Assembly: GCA_021299695.1 (NCBI GenBank)
Contig: JAJTEK010000015.1
Coordinates: 1-60,715 of the forward strand
Reading direction: 5' to 3'
Length of the DNA stretch: 60,715 nt
Origin: Pirellula sp.
GTDB lineage: Bacteria; Planctomycetota; Planctomycetia; Pirellulales; Pirellulaceae
The notes under the pieces are model-generated. The model had not been told where the DNA came from and did no database searches. It worked only from the letters and a program-made list of their open reading frames with translations. Position numbers and translations under genes: made by a program. This document shows, one piece after another, positions 55,912 through 60,715 of this stretch; positions within the stretch are counted from its first letter, which is position 1, and each line of letters opens with the position of its first letter.

Positions 55912-57068
55912 GATCGCCCGCGGAGCTTCAATCCAAACTGCGAAGGAACTGGGAACACGCCGCCTTGCGTGAATCGCGTCTGCTCGGATTCGCTGGTGCT
56001 TGGCCCTGGACCCTCTCGATCGGTAAACCCAGCTCCCGCAGGATCCGAGATCAGCTCGATGATGTCAAGCGTCACCTCGAGCGCTGGAGGCAAGTCAACG
56101 TAGGCAAGGTCCATTGGGAACAGGTCGTGTATCGACACGTAAGCCAACCCGTTGGTATTCCGGTCGCTTGGCAATTGGATAAACCATCCGAGTGGATCGA
56201 AGCCATCGGAGATCCTCGGATTCGAGCTGAGTTTCGCGATATGGGACTCTTGGTCGCCAATTCCGCAGAGGTTTTCCGTTCGCTGCTGATCCGCAGGCGA
56301 TCGCTCTGGAGCTCGAAAGCACCCGAGGAAGTTCTCCAAGCGACCCGATTGGCGCTGGCGTTGCAACCCGGCTGCGCCAGGGGCCGGCCCCTTAGGACAT
56401 TGGCGATCGAAGGGATCGACACGAAGTTCTTCGAAAGGAACCTCGCATTGATCGTCGCACTGCTCGACGCTCGGTTCGATGAAGAACCGAGCCGACTTGG
56501 ACTAGAGACCTTTTTGGGTGCACCCGAGCAAGCAGATCATTGGCTCTTGGTGGTCGATTTGGATGGAAGCCTGTTACCCTTCGAAAAGCTACGGGTCAAA
56601 TCTTCGGAGCTGGCGGCTAGGCCGCTGCCGGGCAAAAGATTACTTGTCGTTGAAAACGAAACCTCCCAGCATCAGTTGTGCTCTTTGCCGGAAACCCTAG
56701 CGGTATTGGGAGCAGGTTTCGATCTGAATTGGATGCAGGCTGCTTGGCTATCCGAAAGGCAGGTAGGATATTGGGGTGACATCGATACATGGGGGCTCCA
56801 ATTCCTATCCAAAGCTCGCTTGGCTGCCCCCCGGTTGGATGCGCTGCTGATGGGTACAGAGGTATTTGAATCGCACCGACACGCAGCGGTCAAAGAGCCA
56901 GTCAGCGCCGGTGAAGAGCCCCCGGTGGGATTAGGGCCCCAAGAGATTGAGCTCTATCGATTCTTGCTTGGGCAGGACAAGCGGCGGCTTGAGCAAGAGT
57001 ACTTGCCAACGGAATTGGTCCATCGACAGTTGCATGCTTGGGTCCAAGGAGCCGATCGCTTTGCTTAG
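55908..57068 (+). CDS. jetD: Wadjet protein JetD (Toprim-like nuclease)
   Basis: JetD is the nuclease that cleaves circular DNA held by the complex. The N-terminal half (about 1-200) is of the DUF3322 type, with the IEGIDTKFFERN block around residue 168; the C-terminal half is a DUF2220/Toprim-like domain with LLVVENE (Glu 249) and GYWGDIDTWGLQFL (Asp 291 and Asp 293), the catalytic metal site of the topoisomerase/primase fold. The length of 386 residues is normal. It is the last gene; its stop lies 8 bases from the convergent dockerin gene. Confidence 0.93.
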   Translation: MRSPAELQSKLRRNWEHAALRESRLLGFAGAWPWTLSIGKPSSRRIRDQLDDVKRHLERWRQVNVGKVHWEQVVYRHVSQPVGIPVAWQLDKPSEWIEAIGDPRIRAEFRDMGLLVANSAEVFRSLLIRRRSLWSSKAPEEVLQATRLALALQPGCARGRPLRTLAIEGIDTKFFERNLALIVALLDARFDEEPSRLGLETFLGAPEQADHWLLVVDLDGSLLPFEKLRVKSSELAARPLPGKRLLVVENETSQHQLCSLPETLAVLGAGFDLNWMQAAWLSERQVGYWGDIDTWGLQFLSKARLAAPRLDALLMGTEVFESHRHAAVKEPVSAGEEPPVGLGPQEIELYRFLLGQDKRRLEQEYLPTELVHRQLHAWVQGADRFA

Positions 57069-57076
57069 CGGTTTCT

Positions 57077-58390
57077 CTAGATGACCGGTTTGTTGATCGA
57101 GTCGAGCGACACGCCGAGGGCCTTGAGCCTAGCGATGATTTGGTCGATCGACAGGGGTTTGCCCGCTACTAGGGCGGCCTTTGCCTCCATGTAGATCCTC
57201 AATGCGACATCGCGATCGATCCCGAGACGTCCAAGGAGCGGTAGCACTTGCTCAAGGACGGCGGCACCATCGGGCCTTGGTCGTACCACGGGGAGAGTGT
57301 TTGCAGGCGGAGCGTGCAACCTTTCCCAGTCGATTCCGAGATCTTCGAGGCGGCTTCGGACCACTTGAAGATCCAGAGGCAAACCGGCATCGATGCCTGC
57401 GTAGATTTCATTGCGGATCGTTTCGAGGATCTCTGTGGAAACCCCCGCGTTTTTGAGTCGAGAGAGGATCGACTCGGCGATCGGTTCGGTCACAACGATT
57501 GTCGGCATGATCGGCCGTTCTGGACGCTCTGGCATTTCAGGACGTTCTGGCATCTCAGGACGCTCTGGCATTTCAGGACGCTCTGGCATCTCAGGACGGG
57601 CTGCTTGGGGCAAAATCGTATCGACGTCGACCCCCAACTGAGCCAATCGATCACGGACTTGCATGAGATCCAACGGGGAGCCGGATTGGTGGGCCGAGAG
57701 CAATTCGTTTGAGATCGTAGCGATGGTGCTCGGTGAGACGTTGAAGGCTTCGAGTCGGTTCGAGAGCGCGTCGATAAACTTTTCGAGACGTTTTAGTTCT
57801 CGGGATTCTTGCGGTTGTTCCGATTCGTTTTCGGACGGATCGTCGGAAGATGGGTTATCGTCTTGTCTCCATTTCAGGATTCCGTTGACGACATGGTCAC
57901 CTAGTTCGGGTCGGCCACCAGAGCGGAGCGTATCGAGGGCGGCGTGCGCGTCGTGGAGGGAGAAGTTCGGGGGTAGGAGGTTCGAGGCGATGGCTTGTTC
58001 GATGCGTTCGATTCGGCGATCGAGTTCGACGCGGCTTGCGCGTTGGGTGCCGGAGCCCAACGAAGTTTGGGCGTTTAGGTGGTTGATCACGCCGAGTGCG
58101 TCGAGGGGGGAGAGCGAATTGTCGGCATCCACATCGACAAGGGAGAGAATGGCAGTCTCGTTGGGTCGCGATGGACCGTTGGAGAACGATTGGTTGATTC
58201 GATCGATGACGACCAACGCATCGAGGGGGGTGACCGAGCCGTTTGCGTCTGCGTCTTCGGGAAGCATGAAGTTGTGGAAGCAATCGCCTGCCATCACGGT
58301 TCGGTTTTCGAGGTTTTCGAGGATCAACCGGCGATTGCTCGAACGTCGTTGGGAGCCGTCAAACTTGCTATTGGACCTGGTCGATCGCAT
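57077..58390 (-). CDS. Dockerin-type cell-surface protein with PERPEM repeats
   Basis: This is a predicted exported protein of 437 residues. The N-terminal RRLILENLENRTVMAGD is a variant of the planctomycete LExR/VMA sorting motif found just before the mature part of surface proteins. Two dockerin-like EF-hand calcium repeats follow: DADANGSVTPLDALVVIDRIN and DVDADNSLSPLDALGVINHLN. A middle helical region leads to a repeat of PERPEM (about 270-290), five or six copies, then a second helical part with conserved-looking segments RLKNAGVSTEILETIRNEI. Binding partner is unknown. It faces away from proS. Confidence 0.85.
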   Translation of the reverse strand: MRSTRSNSKFDGSQRRSSNRRLILENLENRTVMAGDCFHNFMLPEDADANGSVTPLDALVVIDRINQSFSNGPSRPNETAILSLVDVDADNSLSPLDALGVINHLNAQTSLGSGTQRASRVELDRRIERIEQAIASNLLPPNFSLHDAHAALDTLRSGGRPELGDHVVNGILKWRQDDNPSSDDPSENESEQPQESRELKRLEKFIDALSNRLEAFNVSPSTIATISNELLSAHQSGSPLDLMQVRDRLAQLGVDVDTILPQAARPEMPERPEMPERPEMPERPEMPERPERPIMPTIVVTEPIAESILSRLKNAGVSTEILETIRNEIYAGIDAGLPLDLQVVRSRLEDLGIDWERLHAPPANTLPVVRPRPDGAAVLEQVLPLLGRLGIDRDVALRIYMEAKAALVAGKPLSIDQIIARLKALGVSLDSINKPVI

Positions 58391-58598
58391 GATAAAAACC
58401 CCGTTGATAGGAACCGGTTGGAATGGAGTTCGGCCTGCAGTGAATCGATTTTTTTGTCGATCCGATTGTTTGGAGCGGACTGGTAGGCGGTGGTGAATCG
58501 TCTAAACTTCCTGTCGTGCCCGTCAATATCATAGGTGAAAATCGAACTTTTTGCCCTGTTTTGGCGACCTTTATTTTCTCGTTTTTCAAAAACTCGAT
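58391..58598. other. Divergent promoter region between the dockerin gene and proS
   Basis: The 208 bases contain no further gene. They hold the promoters of the two genes, but no clear -10/-35 pair is visible. Confidence 0.4.
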
Positions 58599-60110
58599 AT
58601 GTCCACTGCGAAAACTGCCATCACCCCTACCCGTGCCGAAGATTATCCAGAGTGGTACCAACAGGTCATTAAGGGGGCGGATTTAGCCGAAAATAGCGCG
58701 GTTCGCGGTTGCATGGTGATCAAGCCTTGGGGGTATTCCCTCTGGGAAAACATGCAAAAAGCGCTCGATCGGATGTTCAAGGACACGGGGCATCAGAATG
58801 CTTATTTCCCGTTGTTTATACCGATGAGTTTTTTGGAGAAAGAGGCCCAGCACGTCGAGGGGTTTGCCAAGGAGTGTGCGGTCGTGACCCACCATCGGCT
58901 CGAGCCCGATGGCAAGGGGGGGTTGCGACCTGCCGGTCCACTTGAGGAGCCTTTGATTGTCCGTCCGACGAGCGAGACGATCATCGGGGCGACGTATGCC
59001 AAGTGGGTTCAGTCCTACCGCGATTTGCCGATCTTGATCAATCAATGGGCCAATGTGGTGCGATGGGAGATGCGGACGCGGTTGTTTTTGCGGACCGCCG
59101 AGTTCCTTTGGCAAGAGGGTCATACGGTCCATGCCACGGCTGACGAAGCGATGGAGGAGACTCGCAAGATGCTCGACGTCTATACCGACTTTGCGGAGAA
59201 CTTCATGGCCATGCCGGTCATCCGCGGAGAGAAAACACCTGGAGAACGATTCCCCGGTGCAGTCACGACCCTTTCGATCGAAGCGATGATGCAGGACCGC
59301 AAGGCATTGCAAGCCGGCACGTCCCACTTTTTGGGTCAGAACTTTTCGAAGGCTCAAGAGATCAAGTTCCAAAGTCAAGCTGGTCAAATCGAATACGCTT
59401 GGACAACCTCTTGGGGTGTCTCGACCCGACTCATCGGTGCGTTGATCATGACCCACTCGGACGATGACGGTTTGGTCTTGCCCCCACGATTGGCTCCGAC
59501 CCAAGTCGTCTTGATGCCGATCTACCGCGACGAGCAGCAGAAGGCCGAAGTCATGGCCTACTGCGAATCCCTCCGCAAGCAGCTTCAAGCCCAAAGAGCG
59601 TTCGACGAACCGCTGCGTGTGGAGATCGACGGCCGCGAGTTGCGCGGTGGCGAGAAGAAGTGGCATCACGTCAAGCGAGGTGTCCCCATACGAGTCGAAG
59701 TCGGACCTAAGGACATGGCCAATCAAGCGGCTTTTGTGGCTCGGCGCGATACAGGCGAGAGCCGGTCGATGCCCATCGCGACGCTCGTCGAGAGCATCGG
59801 TGAGCAACTCAAAGGCATCCAAGATCATCTGTTCGCCAAAGCGCTCGCTATGCGGGAGGCGAACACGGTCGAACTGGCGAACGAAAAGGAATTTCGGGCT
59901 TATTTCCAACCCGACGACGAGCAAGGTCGCTCGGTGGGTGGTGGGTTTGCCAAATGCTGGTTCAGCAGCGAGCAAGAGGTCCAGGGGTTGCTCGATGAAC
60001 TCAAGGTCACCATCCGATGCATTCCGCTCGAGGCTGCCCAAGGCACCGGTACATGTTTTGTGACGGGCAAACCGACCAGCACCCAAGCCATCTTTGCTAA
60101 GGCGTACTGA
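58599..60110 (+). CDS. proS: Prolyl-tRNA synthetase, archaeal/eukaryal type
   Basis: The enzyme charges tRNA-Pro. The ATG at 58599 gives 503 residues; 16 upstream codons from 58551 are unlikely. The class II motifs are seen: motif 2 region NVVRWEMRTRLFLRTAEFLWQEGHT, and motif 3 SHSDDDGLVLPPRLAP. The TSETIIGATYAKW block is typical. It lacks the bacterial editing insertion between motifs 2 and 3 and resembles the ProS3 form, which occurs in archaea, eukaryotes and some bacteria. It is monocistronic. Confidence 0.95.
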   Translation: MSTAKTAITPTRAEDYPEWYQQVIKGADLAENSAVRGCMVIKPWGYSLWENMQKALDRMFKDTGHQNAYFPLFIPMSFLEKEAQHVEGFAKECAVVTHHRLEPDGKGGLRPAGPLEEPLIVRPTSETIIGATYAKWVQSYRDLPILINQWANVVRWEMRTRLFLRTAEFLWQEGHTVHATADEAMEETRKMLDVYTDFAENFMAMPVIRGEKTPGERFPGAVTTLSIEAMMQDRKALQAGTSHFLGQNFSKAQEIKFQSQAGQIEYAWTTSWGVSTRLIGALIMTHSDDDGLVLPPRLAPTQVVLMPIYRDEQQKAEVMAYCESLRKQLQAQRAFDEPLRVEIDGRELRGGEKKWHHVKRGVPIRVEVGPKDMANQAAFVARRDTGESRSMPIATLVESIGEQLKGIQDHLFAKALAMREANTVELANEKEFRAYFQPDDEQGRSVGGGFAKCWFSSEQEVQGLLDELKVTIRCIPLEAAQGTGTCFVTGKPTSTQAIFAKAY

Positions 60111-60140
60111 GCACTAGCACGGAGCACGAGCACGAAAAAA
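60111..60140. repeat. GAGCAC hexamers after proS
   Basis: The first bases after the proS stop repeat GAGCAC/TAGCAC motifs before an A-rich tract. Similar hexamer runs are found at 12482 and 39234. Confidence 0.6.
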
Positions 60141-60256
60141 AACAGCCAGAACAAAACAATCCACCAAGGTGGCCGGTCAGCCGCGCTCAATTTTAGAAAC
60201 CACTTTGGCGGCCACTCGGTGATGGTTGCCGTTCGTGCCTCGCCTCGGATTTCGTC

Positions 60257-60442
60257 GTACTCGTACTCAGCGAAGCGGTACTCAGTGAAACGGTACTCGT
60301 ACTCGATGGCTGTTTGCACTGCAGCGATGCCGATCGTTGATCGAGGCGGTTCGCGAGAACTTACGGACCAATAGGTCGGATAGCTATATTAGGTCGCTTC
60401 GAGTACGAGTACGAGTACCGCGATGCTGAGTACGAGTACGAG
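60257..60442. repeat. Inverted set of GAGTAC/GTACTC hexamer arrays
   Basis: GTACTCGTACTC occurs at 60257-60268 and 60293-60305, and the reverse-complement GAGTACGAGTAC array at 60401-60418 and 60428-60442. The two sets can pair across about 100 bases. No gene lies in the last 600 bases of the window. Confidence 0.75.
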
Positions 60443-60560
60443 AAGAAGTACGAACAAAGCATTGGACCGAAGTGCTCGATCGGGCGTTTTTGATTTGTGT
60501 AAAGTCCCCTCATCGCACTCGGTCAATTCGAAACGTTCGTGCGATCTGCCCCAGCCCGTT

Positions 60561-60593
60561 GTTCTCTTCCGCCGCCTTGCGGCGGAAGAGAAC
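60561..60593. terminator. Perfect 15-bp hairpin
   Basis: GTTCTCTTCCGCCGC pairs perfectly with GCGGCGGAAGAGAAC, leaving a 3-nt loop. It could terminate transcription in either direction, but no T tract follows on either strand. Confidence 0.5.
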
Positions 60594-60715
60594 AGACCCG
60601 GAACATGGCCTCTGTAGCTGCAAGTCTTGGCCCCGCCGGCATGAAGCCGACGGAGGCCAAGAAGAGCTCGATGGGCGCTGGGTAAGCCTACCGTCGGGCT
60701 CGTCCCGGCGGAGGC

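Noticed and set aside
58683-60086. 467-codon minus-strand frame opposite proS
   Set aside because: Shadow of proS, which has clear class II synthetase motifs.

Overview
The window looks like a chromosomal segment of a planctomycete of the Pirellulaceae type. Evidence for this: a DUF1549/DUF1553 (PSD1) protein with haem-c-like motifs, a secreted sulfatase, Tat-exported enzymes, a dockerin-type surface protein whose N-terminus carries a variant of the planctomycete LExR motif, an unusually long SecA, a DUF4254 protein, and mostly weak Shine-Dalgarno signals. No phage, transposase or CRISPR array is visible.

Layout. 1-10.1 kb (mostly minus strand) is a translation super-cluster, read from high to low coordinates: tRNA-Thr(TGT), tRNA-Tyr, tRNA-Gly(TCC), tRNA-Thr(GGT), tuf, tRNA-Trp, secE, nusG, rplK, rplA, rplJ, rplL, then rpsD and a dihydrolipoyl dehydrogenase where rpoB/rpoC would normally follow; a polytopic membrane protein and a fasciclin protein end it. 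10.3-24 kb holds folE, a MazG-like pyrophosphohydrolase, a DUF4254 protein, a nucleoside salvage pair (NupC-type transporter and cytidine deaminase), a Tat-exported Gfo/Idh/MocA oxidoreductase, two small planctomycete-type proteins, pgi, a VHL-beta-like/HExxH secreted protein, a HAF-repeat-like protein and a protein joining CxxCH with QW-type toroid repeats. A 1-kb non-coding repeat island lies at 23.8-24.8 kb.

24.8-35.5 kb (minus) is one tightly packed run: secA, sulfatase, ABC permease, ABC ATPase, HlyD-type adaptor, then the PSD1 protein. A perfect 52-nt palindrome and a 9-bp tandem array separate secA from a divergent SIMPL-domain gene. 37-45.8 kb carries an MCE/PqiB-like protein, a small SAM-hydroxide-adenosyltransferase-like domain protein, a secreted GH13 amylase, a PQQ-type propeller, an MFS transporter and a frameshifted CxxCH protein. 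45.9-49.8 kb carries a Tat-signal EutB-EutC fusion (ethanolamine ammonia-lyase) behind a PQQ-type propeller gene.

49.8-57.1 kb contains arfB and then a complete four-gene Wadjet (JetABCD, type I-like) operon, the clearest accessory defence system here: JetC SMC-like ATPase, JetA kleisin-like, JetB KITE-like, JetD Toprim-like nuclease, with every junction an ATGA overlap. A dockerin surface protein and an archaeal/eukaryal-type prolyl-tRNA synthetase close the window.

The most unusual items are the fused, apparently exported ethanolamine ammonia-lyase, the VHL-like/metalloprotease protein, the very long SecA that starts an exporter/sulfatase gene run, the intergenic repeat structures, and a tRNA-Thr(TGT) with poor acceptor pairing. 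All function calls come from reading the protein sequences; no database search was run.
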